Position numbers and translations under genes: made by a program
Notes under the pieces: generated by a model
What the model was told of the DNA's origin: nothing
Seen by the model: the letters and a program-made list of their open reading frames with translations, nothing else
Databases searched by the model: none
Part shown: positions 1 to 8,846 of the stretch, one piece after another
How the letters are laid out: each line of letters begins with the position of its first letter
Position numbering within the stretch: the first letter of the stretch is position 1
Assembly: GCF_003852425.1 (NCBI RefSeq)
Contig: NZ_QAJN01000021.1
Location: 87,330-151,329, forward strand
Origin: Paucibacter sp. KBW04
GTDB taxonomy: Bacteria > Pseudomonadota > Gammaproteobacteria > Burkholderiales > Burkholderiaceae_C
Direction of reading: 5' to 3'
Length of the DNA: 64,000 nt

Positions 1-237
1 CGCATCTTCTCGGTGCGGGCCGAAGGGCTGGGCCATGGCAATGATTACATCGGCGCGGTACAACTCAATGGCCAGGCTCATGAAGTGAGCTATCTGCGCC
101 ACGAGGACTTGATGGCGGGTGGCGAACTGGTCTTCACCATGCAGGGCGAGCCGCGCCTGGATTGGGCGCAAACGAGGGCCCAGCGGCCCTATAGTCAGAC
201 GCCTTATCCCGTCAGTGCGCCCGAAGAGGGGCGTTGA
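1..237 (+). CDS. GH92-type glycoside hydrolase, C-terminal fragment
   Basis: Only the last 78 codons are present; the gene enters from the left edge in frame 1 and stops with TGA. The visible part reads as the terminal beta-sandwich of family 92 alpha-mannosidases: a segment around NDYIGAVQLNG, then SYLRHEDLMAGGELVFTM, which fits the 'yIqsatLNG...i.HedimnGGtLvf.M' ending typical of that family. Such enzymes are usually exported and trim mannose-containing glycans. The catalytic acids lie outside the window, so activity cannot be judged. The next gene begins 12 bases downstream, but a shared transcript is not established. Family identity is a recognition from memory of the C-terminal pattern; another two-domain glycosidase is possible. 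Confidence 0.7.
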   Translation, partial: RIFSVRAEGLGHGNDYIGAVQLNGQAHEVSYLRHEDLMAGGELVFTMQGEPRLDWAQTRAQRPYSQTPYPVSAPEEGR

Positions 238-249
238 GAAAATCGTCCC

Positions 250-1233
250 ATGAGCAGTCGCAGTCCTTCCTCTTCTTCCGTCAGCAGCCATAGTGGCAGC
301 GGCCAGCGCGCCGCGCTGGAGTCCTTGCGCCCCGTCCTGAAGGAGCGGCTGCCGCCGCTGAACGCCTTGCGCGCCTTCGAGGTGGCGGCCCGCAAGCTCA
401 GCTTCACCGCGGCCGCCAAGGAGTTGTTTGTCACGCCGGGCGCGGTGAGCCTGCATGTCAAGCAGCTGGAAGATTATTTGGATGTGCAGCTGTTTGTGCG
501 CGAGGTCAAGCGCCTGCGCCTGACGGCCGAGGGTGAGCGCTATCTGCCCCTGGTCAGCGAGGCCTTCAGCATCCTGCGCCAGGCCACCCAAGGCCTGCGC
601 GGGCGGCAGGTGGAGAGCGTGCGCCTGTCGGTGCGACCCATGCTCTGCCATCGCTGGTTGCTGGAGCGCCTGCCGGCCTTGATGGACGCCCTGCCTTTTT
701 GCCATCTGGAGATCGAGACCGAGCTGGACCGCGACCCCGAGCGCCAAGACCTGCTGCTGGACTACCAACCCGGCGTGGGCGCCGAGGTCTGCAGCCATGA
801 GCTGTTCCGCAGCGACATCGTTCCCGTCTGCAGCCCGGGCTATCTGAAGGCCTTGGGCCTGAAGAAGATAGCCGCGCAAAGCGACTGGAGCCGCCTGCGC
901 CTGCTGCACGACCGCCCCCTGCAAGGCATGGCCGACTACCCCGGCTGGTCCAGCTGCCTGCAAGGCCTGGGCGTGCAGGAGCAGGTGCTGGGCGGCAGCG
1001 CCAGTTTTGCCAACAGCTTGATGTGCATAGAAGCCGCGCGCTTAGGCCTGGGCCTGGCCTTGGCACCGCGCTATCTGGTGGAGCAAGATCTGCAAGCCGG
1101 TCGCCTCGTCGCACCCCTGAGCTTGTCCGAGGCCGCCCTGCCGGCGCCGCAGATCTATTACCTCAGCTATCGCAAATCGGTGCTGGAGAAGCCCTTTGTG
1201 CGGCAGCTGCTGGCGCAGTTGCTGCCGAGTTAA
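250..1233 (+). CDS. LysR-family transcriptional regulator (GcvA-like)
   Basis: The 327-residue protein has a LysR architecture: a serine-rich N-terminal extension of about 34 residues, a winged helix-turn-helix at about 36-95 (PPLNALRAFEVAARKLSF, then a TPGAVSLHVKQLE recognition helix), and a periplasmic-binding-protein-like effector domain to the end. The PPLNALRAFE opening and the short wing are typical of the GcvA/AmpR subgroup. The extension makes the true start uncertain; an internal TTG or GTG nearer residue 30 is possible. The gene converges on a second LysR gene and their stop codons overlap by four bases. The effector and targets are unknown. Tandem position after a glycosidase hints at sugar-related control but does not show it. 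Confidence 0.9.
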   Translation: MSSRSPSSSSVSSHSGSGQRAALESLRPVLKERLPPLNALRAFEVAARKLSFTAAAKELFVTPGAVSLHVKQLEDYLDVQLFVREVKRLRLTAEGERYLPLVSEAFSILRQATQGLRGRQVESVRLSVRPMLCHRWLLERLPALMDALPFCHLEIETELDRDPERQDLLLDYQPGVGAEVCSHELFRSDIVPVCSPGYLKALGLKKIAAQSDWSRLRLLHDRPLQGMADYPGWSSCLQGLGVQEQVLGGSASFANSLMCIEAARLGLGLALAPRYLVEQDLQAGRLVAPLSLSEAALPAPQIYYLSYRKSVLEKPFVRQLLAQLLPS

Positions 1234-2198
1234 ACCTCCCCCACGTCTAGGCGAGTTTGCGCCGCCTGCTCCAAGATCCAGGCGCAGAACTGCTGCACCT
1301 CGGCGCGTGGCTGGCTTTGCTGGGCCTGCAGCAGCCAGTAGGCATAGGGGCTGTGCGTTCGCGCAGCGGGGCCGAAGGGCTCGACCAGATCGCCGCTGCG
1401 CAGCTGCTCCGACACCAGGGCCACCCGAGCCAGGGCCACGGCCTGACCGGCCAGGGCGGCCTGAATCTGCTGGTAGGTGAAGTTGAGATACATCCAGCGC
1501 CGCGGCTGGATCTCGGCCGCGCCCTGCAGGCGCAACCAGTGGCGCCAGCTCAGGTATTCGGCACTGGGGCGTTGGTCGTCTTCCTCCGCCAGGGTGTGTT
1601 CCTTCAGGTCGCGCGGCAGCTGCATTTTGGGCGCTGCGCCGGACTCGATCTGGCGCGCCAGCATGGCGCTGATTACAGGCGTTAGCGTTTCGCCAAACAG
1701 GCGCTGGGCCTCGGGCGGCATGCGCTCGGCCACGGCATAGCGCAAGGCCACATCGACCTCACCGTCCTCCAGATCCAGCACCACATCATGGGCCGAGACG
1801 CGGATGTCGATATCGGGATGCAGGCGCTGAAAAGCCTCCAGGCGTGGGATCAACCACAGCGAGGCAAAGGAGGCGAAGGTGGTGACGTTGACCACCCGGC
1901 GACCCCGTGTCTGGCGAATCTGTCGCACCGTTTGGTCCAGGCGCTCCAGCAAGGCCTGGGCCGTTGTTTTCAGCAGCGCACCGTCGCTGGTCAGCTCGAC
2001 AAAACGGGTGCCGCGCAAAAACAGGCTGCAGCCGATTTCCTCTTCCAGCGAGCGGATCTGGCGGCTGATGGCCGACTGGGTCAGATGCAATTCATCCGCC
2101 GCCGCGCGAAAGCTCAAATGCCGTGAGACGGCCTCGAAGGCGCGCAGCGGGCCGATCGACAAGGGTCGCTGGCGCAGGCCAGGGTTGGGTGGATTCAT
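1230..2198 (-). CDS. LysR-family transcriptional regulator (GcvA-like), second copy
   Basis: A 322-residue LysR protein with the helix-turn-helix at about 16-75 (GPLRAFEAVSRHLSF, then LTQSAISRQIRSLE) and a LysR substrate-binding domain behind it. The pattern again points to the GcvA subgroup. It is transcribed away from the DUF2917 gene at 2334 across a 135-base intergenic region. Pairing of a GcvA-type LysR gene with a DUF2917 gene is common in Burkholderiales, and the regulator may control its neighbour. The 3' end overlaps the convergent LysR gene by four bases. It differs clearly in sequence from that gene, so a recent duplication is unlikely. Effector unknown. Confidence 0.92.
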   Translation of the reverse strand: MNPPNPGLRQRPLSIGPLRAFEAVSRHLSFRAAADELHLTQSAISRQIRSLEEEIGCSLFLRGTRFVELTSDGALLKTTAQALLERLDQTVRQIRQTRGRRVVNVTTFASFASLWLIPRLEAFQRLHPDIDIRVSAHDVVLDLEDGEVDVALRYAVAERMPPEAQRLFGETLTPVISAMLARQIESGAAPKMQLPRDLKEHTLAEEDDQRPSAEYLSWRHWLRLQGAAEIQPRRWMYLNFTYQQIQAALAGQAVALARVALVSEQLRSGDLVEPFGPAARTHSPYAYWLLQAQQSQPRAEVQQFCAWILEQAAQTRLDVGEV

Positions 2199-2333
2199 GC
2201 GCGAATGGTATCAATCCAAGGCCGCGAACTCATTGGACGCTCCTCCGGGTCAGCCCTAGTATTTGCCCATGCCGATCCAGAAGGGATAAGCCTGACAAGT
2301 TCCAGGTAGACGGCAAAACCGAGGTGAACAATC

Positions 2334-2729
2334 ATGAGCAATCTGCAAGAACAAGGCATTTCCTCATCCAGCGACGCTGCCCTGTGGCGCCTGCAGCCGG
2401 GTCAAGCCATGGCCTTCACCGTAGGCCCGGGCCCGCGTGAGTTGCTGGTGACGGCCGGCCGGGTCTGGTTGACGCAAAAACAGCCCGCCAAGCCCGGCGC
2501 CTTGCCCGAAGACCATTGGTTGGAGCCGGGCAGCAGCCTGCGCCTGGCCTCGGGCGAGGAGGTCTTGCTGGAGGCCTGGCCCACGGCCCAGTTCCAGTTG
2601 CTGGTGCCGCCTTGCTATGAGCAGGCGAAGCGCAAGACCGCGCTGCTCAAGACTTCGTCCGCGCCTTGGTCCTGGCTGAAGAAGACGCTGCGGCCGGCGG
2701 TCGGCTGGACACGTCACCGGGCTGCCTGA
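2334..2729 (+). CDS. DUF2917 domain-containing protein
   Basis: A 131-residue protein. It matches the DUF2917 pattern: a WRLQPGQAMAF start to the domain, a 'G.vWLTq' strand (AGRVWLTQKQP), a charged loop with DHWLEPGSSL, and LASGEEVLLEAW near the end. The domain looks like a small cupin-like beta fold of unknown function. A GAGG ribosome-binding site lies nine bases before the ATG. The gene is divergent from a LysR regulator, its probable controller. Its 3' end runs 83 bases into the antisense end of the TfoX-domain gene, so the last 27 codons, a basic tail with WSWLKKTL, are read on both strands. No catalytic residues can be named. Confidence 0.85.
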   Translation: MSNLQEQGISSSSDAALWRLQPGQAMAFTVGPGPRELLVTAGRVWLTQKQPAKPGALPEDHWLEPGSSLRLASGEEVLLEAWPTAQFQLLVPPCYEQAKRKTALLKTSSAPWSWLKKTLRPAVGWTRHRAA

Positions 2730-3168
2730 CTCTTTTGGCCTTGGCGGCCGGCGCCGTCTTGGCCTTGGCCTTGCTGGGCTTTTTTGCAGGCTTGGCCAGT
2801 TTGGCGGCCTGAGCCCGCAGCGCCGCTTCTTGCGCCAGCCGAGCCCAGGGGCGCAGCAGGGCGGGGGAGTCGATGGCCTCTTCGGGCGGGCGGAAGTAGC
2901 CCAGGCTGTGGGTCTCGCTGCCGCGCTGGTAGCTAAAGGGCTGGCAGCCCTGGGCCTCGAACTGTGGGCGGCTCTGGGCATCGGTCTTCAGATAGAGCTG
3001 CTCGTCGATGATGATGGCGACGAACAAATCATCCAGATACAGGCCATGGCCGCCAAACATGCGGCGGGTGCGCACAGGCCCCAGGCCTTCCAGCAATTCA
3101 GCACAGTGGCGGGTGAATTCGTCTTTGGCGCTCATGGGGCTAGGGCTTTGGGGTTTGAGTTGGCTCAT
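2647..3168 (-). CDS. TfoX/Sxy N-terminal domain protein with Lys/Ala-rich tail
   Basis: The 173-residue protein holds a TfoX N-terminal domain at about 12-110: RTRRMFGGHGLYLDDLFVAI is the family signature, followed by LYLKTDAQSR and FSYQRGSETHSLGYF. TfoX-domain proteins are linked to competence control in gammaproteobacteria, but the stand-alone proteobacterial forms have no settled role. After about residue 125 comes a Lys/Ala/Pro-rich, probably disordered tail that could bind nucleic acid. The ATG at 3168 is chosen because the domain begins soon after it; an ATG at 3135 is an alternative, and an upstream extension would run antisense through the cyclo-ligase gene. The tail overlaps the convergent DUF2917 gene by 83 bases. 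Confidence 0.85.
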   Translation of the reverse strand: MSQLKPQSPSPMSAKDEFTRHCAELLEGLGPVRTRRMFGGHGLYLDDLFVAIIIDEQLYLKTDAQSRPQFEAQGCQPFSYQRGSETHSLGYFRPPEEAIDSPALLRPWARLAQEAALRAQAAKLAKPAKKPSKAKAKTAPAAKAKRVRQPGDVSSRPPAAASSSARTKARTKS

Positions 3169-3276
3169 TATTTGCACAAAGACTGCGTGCCGGCTGTGGG
3201 GCTTGTGCAAAACCCCTGCTCGGCCGCAGCGGCGCGCACTGCACAATGAGGCCAGCCCCGGCTGCTGGAGACCTCT

Positions 3277-3846
3277 GTGGATTTGAATGATCGTGTGGCC
3301 CTGCGTCACAAACTGATTCAGGAACGCCTGGACATGCCCGACCGCCTGCAGCGGGCCGAGGTTTTGCAAAGCGTTTTGCGCGCCTGGCTGATCCCGCGCC
3401 GGGAGCTGACCATAGGCGCGTATTGGCCCATCAAGGGCGAGTTCGACCCGCTGCCCGCCCTGTATCGCTGGAGTGAATCCGACCCCGACCGTCGCATCGG
3501 TCTGCCGGTGGTGGACAAGGAACACGGCACTTTGCGCTTCCATGTCTGGTACCCCGGCTGCCCCATGGAGGAGGACGCTTACGGCATCCCCAAGCCCAAG
3601 GACACCGAGGTCTTTGAGCCCCAGCTGCTGCTGGTGCCTTGCGTGGGCTACGGGCCCTGCGGCCTGCGCCTGGGTTATGGTGGCGGCTTTATGGACCGCA
3701 CCTTGGCCGCCCTGCAGCCGCGCCCGGCCACCGCCGGCCTGGGCTATGCCCACGGCTTCCAGATGCTGCTGAAAGCCCAGCCCCACGATATGCCGCTGGA
3801 CGCCATGCTGACCGAGGAAGGCGTGGTCTGGGACAAGAACGGCTGA
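3277..3846 (+). CDS. ygfA: 5-formyltetrahydrofolate cyclo-ligase
   Basis: A 189-residue enzyme of the usual length. It converts 5-formyl-THF to 5,10-methenyl-THF with ATP, returning stored folate to the one-carbon pool in the cytoplasm. The family signature RLGYGGGFMDR at 131-141 contains the nucleotide-binding glycine run and the conserved Asp-Arg; KGEFDPLP near residue 53 and LPVVDKE near 76 also fit. Translation starts at GTG, preceded by GGAG six bases upstream. It is divergent from the TfoX gene across 108 bases. Its methenyl-THF product feeds the folate cycle that MetF (27663) uses, although the two genes are far apart. Confidence 0.95.
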   Translation: MDLNDRVALRHKLIQERLDMPDRLQRAEVLQSVLRAWLIPRRELTIGAYWPIKGEFDPLPALYRWSESDPDRRIGLPVVDKEHGTLRFHVWYPGCPMEEDAYGIPKPKDTEVFEPQLLLVPCVGYGPCGLRLGYGGGFMDRTLAALQPRPATAGLGYAHGFQMLLKAQPHDMPLDAMLTEEGVVWDKNG

Positions 3847-3874
3847 CCCACCAATTCCACAGACAATGCCCGCC

Positions 3875-5182
3875 ATGAGCACTTACAAGCAACACCTGAC
3901 CCTGCTGCAAACCCAGGCCGAACAGGCCCTGGCGCGTTGCGGATTCGATGCCCTCTTGATCGCCTCCGGCGTCGAGAAGTTCGCCTTTCTGGACGACCGG
4001 CCCTACCTCTTCGCGCCCAATCCGCATTTCAAGCATTGGCTGCCCCTGGTCAATCATCCGGACAGCTGGCTGCTGATCCGCCCCGGCCACAAGCCGCGCG
4101 TCGTGTACTACCAGCCGGATGATTTCTGGCATGTGCCCCCGGCCGACCCCAGCGGTGAGTGGCTGGAGCATGTGGAGCTGGTGCTGATCGCCCGCAGCGA
4201 AGACGCCGCCGCCCATCTGCAAGTGCCCGGCCGCTTGGCCATCATCGGCGAGGCGGATGCCGGCTTGCCCGGCATCGTGCCCAACAACCCGCCCGAGTTG
4301 CTCAACATCCTGCATTACCAGCGCGCCTACAAGACCGAGTACGAGCTGGAGCAGATGCGTGCCGCCTCACGCCGCGCCGTGCCCGCCCATCTGGCCGCGC
4401 GCAGGGCCTTCCAGGCCGGTGCTTCGGAGCTTGACATCCACCGCGCCTATCTGGCCGGCAGCGGCCACACCGATCGCGATCTGCCCTACACCAATATCGT
4501 GGGCTTGAACGAGCATGGCGCGGTGCTGCACTACCAGTACCAGGACGCACAAGCCCCGGCCGAGTCGCGTTCCCTGCTGATCGATGCGGGCGCCTCGGTG
4601 AACGGCTATGCCTCCGACATCACCCGAACCTGGGGCGCCGGTGACGCGAGCTTCCAGGCCTTGCTGGACGCCATGGAAAGCGCCCAGCTGGCCCTGGTGG
4701 ACGAGGTGCGTGCCGGTGTTGATTACCGCAGCATCCATTTGAGCACCCATGCCAAGGTGGCCGCGATTCTGCGCGAGCTGGGCGTGGTCAAGCTGAGCGT
4801 GGAAGAACAGTTGGCGCAGCGCGTCACCTCGACCTTTTTCCCGCATGGCATCGGTCATCTGATCGGTCTGCAGGTCCACGATGTGGGCGGTTTTATGGCC
4901 GATGACAGCGGCGCCAACTCGCCCAAGCCCGAGGGCCACCCCTATCTGCGCCTGACCCGCCCCTTGGCGGCCGGCATGGTGGTGACCATCGAGCCCGGTC
5001 TCTACTTCATCCCCACCTTGCTGAACAAGCTCAAGGCCACGCCAGCAGCTAGCGCGGTGGACTGGAGCCTGGTCGCGCACCTGAGCAAATTCGGTGGCGT
5101 GCGGATCGAAGACGATGTGGTTTGCCGAGCCGAAGGCGCGCCGGAAAACATGACGCGGGATGCGTTTGCGGCGCTGAGCTGA
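3875..5182 (+). CDS. pepQ: Xaa-Pro dipeptidase (M24B metallopeptidase)
   Basis: The 435-residue cytoplasmic enzyme cleaves Xaa-Pro dipeptides. It has a creatinase-like N-terminal domain followed by the pita-bread catalytic domain. Metal ligands are visible: Asp237 and Asp248 in LLIDAGASVNGYASDITRTW, the His of FFPHGIGHLIGLQVHD, and Glu residues in VTIEPGLYF and GGVRIEDDVV. Length is close to E. coli PepQ. The ATG at 3875 is preferred over one nine bases earlier, since MSTYKQHL looks like a normal N-terminus. It follows the cyclo-ligase by 28 bases on the same strand and may be cotranscribed with it. Confidence 0.93.
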   Translation: MSTYKQHLTLLQTQAEQALARCGFDALLIASGVEKFAFLDDRPYLFAPNPHFKHWLPLVNHPDSWLLIRPGHKPRVVYYQPDDFWHVPPADPSGEWLEHVELVLIARSEDAAAHLQVPGRLAIIGEADAGLPGIVPNNPPELLNILHYQRAYKTEYELEQMRAASRRAVPAHLAARRAFQAGASELDIHRAYLAGSGHTDRDLPYTNIVGLNEHGAVLHYQYQDAQAPAESRSLLIDAGASVNGYASDITRTWGAGDASFQALLDAMESAQLALVDEVRAGVDYRSIHLSTHAKVAAILRELGVVKLSVEEQLAQRVTSTFFPHGIGHLIGLQVHDVGGFMADDSGANSPKPEGHPYLRLTRPLAAGMVVTIEPGLYFIPTLLNKLKATPAASAVDWSLVAHLSKFGGVRIEDDVVCRAEGAPENMTRDAFAALS

Positions 5183-5280
5183 GGGTTTTCCTTGTCGCCG
5201 GTTTGATGCTTGCTTGGCCAAGCCGGCACAGGTTTCCCCCGGGCTTGCGGCCCCGTCAAGCCCCTCACAATGCCAGCCAT

Positions 5281-5296
5281 GACGCCTTCAGGCGTC
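5281..5296. repeat. small GC-rich hairpin before the DUF3857 gene
   Basis: GACGCC, a TTCA loop and GGCGTC form a six-base-pair stem whose 3' end is eight bases before the AGAGGGG ribosome-binding site of the next gene. There is no T-run, so it is not an obvious terminator; it could modulate translation. The rest of the 135-base gap after pepQ shows nothing else I can name. Confidence 0.35.
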
Positions 5297-5317
5297 GCAA
5301 GGCAGAGGGGCCAAAAA

Positions 5318-8029
5318 ATGACTGGAGCGCTTAGGCGGCAGGGGGCAGGGCGAGGTGAGTCGCGGAGTTGGGCCGGGCCGCTGCAGGCGGTGCTGCTCGC
5401 TCTGCTGCTTTTGCTGCAGCCCGGTAAGTCCTGGGCCCAAGCCGGGCCAGGCAAGGCCGAGCTGATTGGGCCACAACCGGCCTGGGTCAAGCCTGTCGAG
5501 ATGCCCAGCGAGAAAAGTTCGCTGACCGAGCAAGCCCGCCAAGGGATCTACTACCTGCTGGTCGATACCCAGGTGCGTGTGGATGCCACGGGGCGCCAGT
5601 CCTTTCGCCGCATTGCCATGCAAGCGCTCAACGAGAAGGGCGTGGAGAGTGCTGCCAATCTGGAGTTGCGCTTTGACCCAAGTTATGAGCGCCTGCAGCT
5701 GCACCGCATCACCGTCCATCGCGCGGGCCAGCGCAGCGAGCGACTGGCGAGTACGGCCTTGCGCGTCTTGCAGCGAGAGAAGGAGTTGGACTACCTCATC
5801 TACGACGGCAGCAAGACGCTCAATGCCTTTCTCGAAGACATACGGGTGGGCGATGTGGTGGAGTACGCCTACACCCTCAGCGGCAGCAACCCGGTGTTTG
5901 AGGGGCGCCATTTCGGGCAATTCGATTTGCAGTGGTCCTCGCCTGTGGCCAAGCTCTATGCCCGCCTGTCCTGGCCGGCCGGGCGGCCTGTGAACTTCAA
6001 GTTGCTGAACAAGGCGCCCGCGGCCAAGCAAACTTCTCGCGATGGGCAAAACGAGTATGAATGGCAGCAAAACGGCCTGGCTGCCTTGTCCCTGGACAAC
6101 GACGTACCCTCTTGGTACGACCCCTATCAGGCGGTGCAGTGGGGTGAGTTTGCGACTTGGGCCGAGGTGGCGCGCTGGGCCCTGCCCTTGTACCGGGTGC
6201 CGGATCGGCTCTCTCCCGCTCTGCAGGCGGAGGTGAAGCGCATCGCGGGCAAGTTTTCGCAGCCGGCACAGAGGGCGGCCGAAGCCCTGCGCCTGGTTCA
6301 ACGAGAGGTTCGTTATCTGGGTGTGGAGGTCGGTGTGGGCTCACATGCGCCCAACCCGCCCAGCCAAGTGTTTGAGCGCCGCTTCGGTGACTGCAAGGAC
6401 AAGACTTTGCTGACCCTGACGTTGTTCAAAGCCTTGGGTTTGCAGGCAAGTGCGGCCCTGGTTCACACCCAGATGCGGCAGGGCATTGAGGGGCTGTTGC
6501 CGCGCCCCAGTGCCTTCAACCACGTCATCGTGCGTGCCGATATTGATGGCAAGAGCTATTGGCTGGATCCCACACGCAACACCCAGCCGGGGGAACTCGA
6601 CCAGATGGCACAGAGCAACTTCGGGCGAGCCTTGCTGGTCGACGCCAAGACCCAGGCGCTGGAGTCTGTTGCCAGCGGCCCGGCCATGCAGCAATGGCGC
6701 CGCGTGAATGTGCTGCTCGATGTGCGCGCCGGCCTGGACAAGGCGGTGAGCATGACGGTCAAGACCGAATTGCAAGGCCTCAGCGCCGAACAGCAGCGTG
6801 CCCTGCTGGCCGGCGAGAACCCCAAGGAGTTGCAGCAGCGCTATCTGAACTACTACGCGCGCTCCTACCCCGGCCTCAAAGTGGTGAAGCCTTTTGAAAC
6901 CAAGGACCTGCCCGGCAGCAACCGCATGGAGTTGCTGGAGTTTTACGAGATTCCGAACTTCTTCACCCGCAGCGAGACCGCGCACCGCTTGGAGGCCGGG
7001 CTGGAGGTGCCGGAGTTGCTCAGCTATCTGCAGGCGCCGCGCGACACTATTCGCACGGCTCCCTTGGCCCTGGCCTACCCTCAGGAGATCGAGCATGTGA
7101 TCGAGCTCATGCTGCCCGAGGCCTGGACCTTCAAGGACGAGGAGCAACTGATTGAAGACCCGGGCTTCAGCCTGAGCCGAAAGATCAAGGGCGGCGAACA
7201 AAGCGTGCGCATCGTCGACCACTACCAGTCCCTGGCCGACCATGTGCGCCCAGCCGACGTGCCCAGCTTCACCGCCAATCTGGAAAAGGCGCGCAAGTCC
7301 CTGGGTTATCTGATTTACAAAAACGATTCGGTGAGCGGCAGCCCCCGCAAACAAGGCGCCAGTCTGAATATCGCCGTGGCCTTGTCGGCGGTCTTGTTGA
7401 GTGGTCTGTTTGTCGGCTTGGCCCTGCGGCTCTATGCCTGGAATCCCCGCAAGCGATGGGCCGCTGAGGCCGGTGCGTCGGCCTGGCCTTTGGGCGGCTG
7501 GCTCCTGCTGCTGGGTCTGGGGGTTTTGGTGACGCCGCTCAGAGCGGGGCGGCAGCTGCTGGAAAACGCCGGCAGCTACAGCATGGAAAGTTGGACCTAC
7601 TTCACCTTGCCAGACTCGGCAGGCTTCCATGTCCTGACCGGGCCGCTGATGCTGTTGGAGCTGGCTGTGCTGCTCGCGCAACTGGTCTTTGGAGTCTTGT
7701 TACTCCTGCTGTTCCTGAAGCGGCGCAGCAGCATGCCCGTGGTGTATCTGGTGTTGATGTGGGGGTCGGTGCTTGTCGGCGCGCTGGACGCTTGGGCGCT
7801 GAATTCCATCCCCCAATTTGCGGGCAAGGCAGGCAAGGCGGGCGAGGAATCCGGCCTGGTCCAACAAGCCTGGGGTGTGATCTTTCTGGGCATCTGGACC
7901 GCCTACCTTCTTCATTCGGAGCGAGTCAGGCAGACCTTTGTGCATAGCTACTCAAAGGCGCAGGGGGCCGGTGCACCGCCCCTGTCTGACGCCTTGCCGC
8001 CCTTGCCTCAGTCGGGTGGGGTGGCTTAA
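5318..8029 (+). CDS. exported DUF3857 / transglutaminase-fold membrane protein
   Basis: A 903-residue protein starting at an ATG with AGAGGGG seven bases upstream; an upstream in-frame extension lacks these signals. A signal peptide ends near PGKSWAQA. The DUF3857 domain spans about 50-240 and a transglutaminase-like core about 290-430. The catalytic triad is complete: Cys359 (FGDCKDKT), His402 (FNHVIV) and Asp417 (WLDPTRN). Towards the C-terminus are four or so hydrophobic segments (from about 670), anchoring it in the inner membrane with the enzyme domain in the periplasm. Members of this architecture are widespread in Gram-negatives, often near envelope or sortase-like functions, but the substrate is unknown; they may act as peptidases rather than cross-linkers. 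Confidence 0.88.
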   Translation: MTGALRRQGAGRGESRSWAGPLQAVLLALLLLLQPGKSWAQAGPGKAELIGPQPAWVKPVEMPSEKSSLTEQARQGIYYLLVDTQVRVDATGRQSFRRIAMQALNEKGVESAANLELRFDPSYERLQLHRITVHRAGQRSERLASTALRVLQREKELDYLIYDGSKTLNAFLEDIRVGDVVEYAYTLSGSNPVFEGRHFGQFDLQWSSPVAKLYARLSWPAGRPVNFKLLNKAPAAKQTSRDGQNEYEWQQNGLAALSLDNDVPSWYDPYQAVQWGEFATWAEVARWALPLYRVPDRLSPALQAEVKRIAGKFSQPAQRAAEALRLVQREVRYLGVEVGVGSHAPNPPSQVFERRFGDCKDKTLLTLTLFKALGLQASAALVHTQMRQGIEGLLPRPSAFNHVIVRADIDGKSYWLDPTRNTQPGELDQMAQSNFGRALLVDAKTQALESVASGPAMQQWRRVNVLLDVRAGLDKAVSMTVKTELQGLSAEQQRALLAGENPKELQQRYLNYYARSYPGLKVVKPFETKDLPGSNRMELLEFYEIPNFFTRSETAHRLEAGLEVPELLSYLQAPRDTIRTAPLALAYPQEIEHVIELMLPEAWTFKDEEQLIEDPGFSLSRKIKGGEQSVRIVDHYQSLADHVRPADVPSFTANLEKARKSLGYLIYKNDSVSGSPRKQGASLNIAVALSAVLLSGLFVGLALRLYAWNPRKRWAAEAGASAWPLGGWLLLLGLGVLVTPLRAGRQLLENAGSYSMESWTYFTLPDSAGFHVLTGPLMLLELAVLLAQLVFGVLLLLLFLKRRSSMPVVYLVLMWGSVLVGALDAWALNSIPQFAGKAGKAGEESGLVQQAWGVIFLGIWTAYLLHSERVRQTFVHSYSKAQGAGAPPLSDALPPLPQSGGVA

Positions 8030-8086
8030 TGTGGAGGTGTTCCATGATCCGGAGCGCTGCCCCGCACCATGAAACTTAGGGCCGAC

Positions 8087-8566
8087 TCAGTTCGCGCCCT
8101 CAATCGCGCGCTCCATCATGCGGGCTTTTAGTGCCGGGTCCACATTCAGGTCCAGAGCTTCGTGCAGGGTGCGGCGGGCCTGGTTGACCGACTGGGCGCT
8201 GGCCTCGGTGCTGCTGTGCATGGCCGCATCTTGGCCGCCCACCACATTGACCGTGCCGCCCGATACCTGGGCCACGGCATAGCCTGCCGGGCAGCTCACA
8301 TTGGTGTAGACGACCTCCTTGCCACGGGCGCATTTGCGCAAGGCGCCGGGTGGTGGCTCGGCCGAAGCCGCGGCCTTGCTTGATTTGCTCGTGGGCAGGG
8401 CTTCGACCTTGTCACGAACACTGCCGTTGTCGAACTTGAAAGGCTTGGGGGTGTGCGCCACTTCGCCCTGCAGCAATTGCTGCTTCAGGCGAGTGGTGCC
8501 ATAGCGTTGGACGCCGCCCAGCACCAGGGCAATGAGAGTGGTCCAGAAAATAAGTCGCAGCAACAT
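8087..8566 (-). CDS. single-pass membrane protein with DUF4124-like Cys motif
   Basis: I chose the ATG at 8566, giving 159 residues that open directly with a transmembrane segment (MLLRLIFWTTLIALVLGG). The frame stays open further upstream, but there the third codon positions are roughly half A/T, unlike the strongly GC-rich third positions downstream, so that part is probably untranslated. After the membrane segment comes a low-complexity linker, then RKCARGKEVVYTNVSCPAGY, which resembles the paired-cysteine core of DUF4124 proteins. An Ala/Gln-rich helical tail follows. It likely faces the periplasm. It is divergent from the GT41 gene. Function unknown. Confidence 0.65.
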   Translation of the reverse strand: MLLRLIFWTTLIALVLGGVQRYGTTRLKQQLLQGEVAHTPKPFKFDNGSVRDKVEALPTSKSSKAAASAEPPPGALRKCARGKEVVYTNVSCPAGYAVAQVSGGTVNVVGGQDAAMHSSTEASAQSVNQARRTLHEALDLNVDPALKARMMERAIEGAN

Positions 8567-8846
8567 GGTGGCAACAGCTTGGGGGGTAGGCTGAAATTTT
8601 GTGGCATAACGGCTAATTTGGTGAGTCTGTTTGGCTACGCTCTTTTGGGGGGTAGAGCGGGGGGCTTGCTTGATTCCCGCTTTTGGCTTTGGGATTGACA
8701 TCGAGCTCTCGCAAGACCGACGATGGCCTCCAAGGCCCCCTGCTTTCAGAACCAAGCGCAGGCTTGGTTTCGCGGAGGCTCTCTGGGACGGCGCGAGCCG
8801 ACCCCTTCGCTTGCCGCGCAGCGTGAACTTGAGGAAATGAGTTCGG

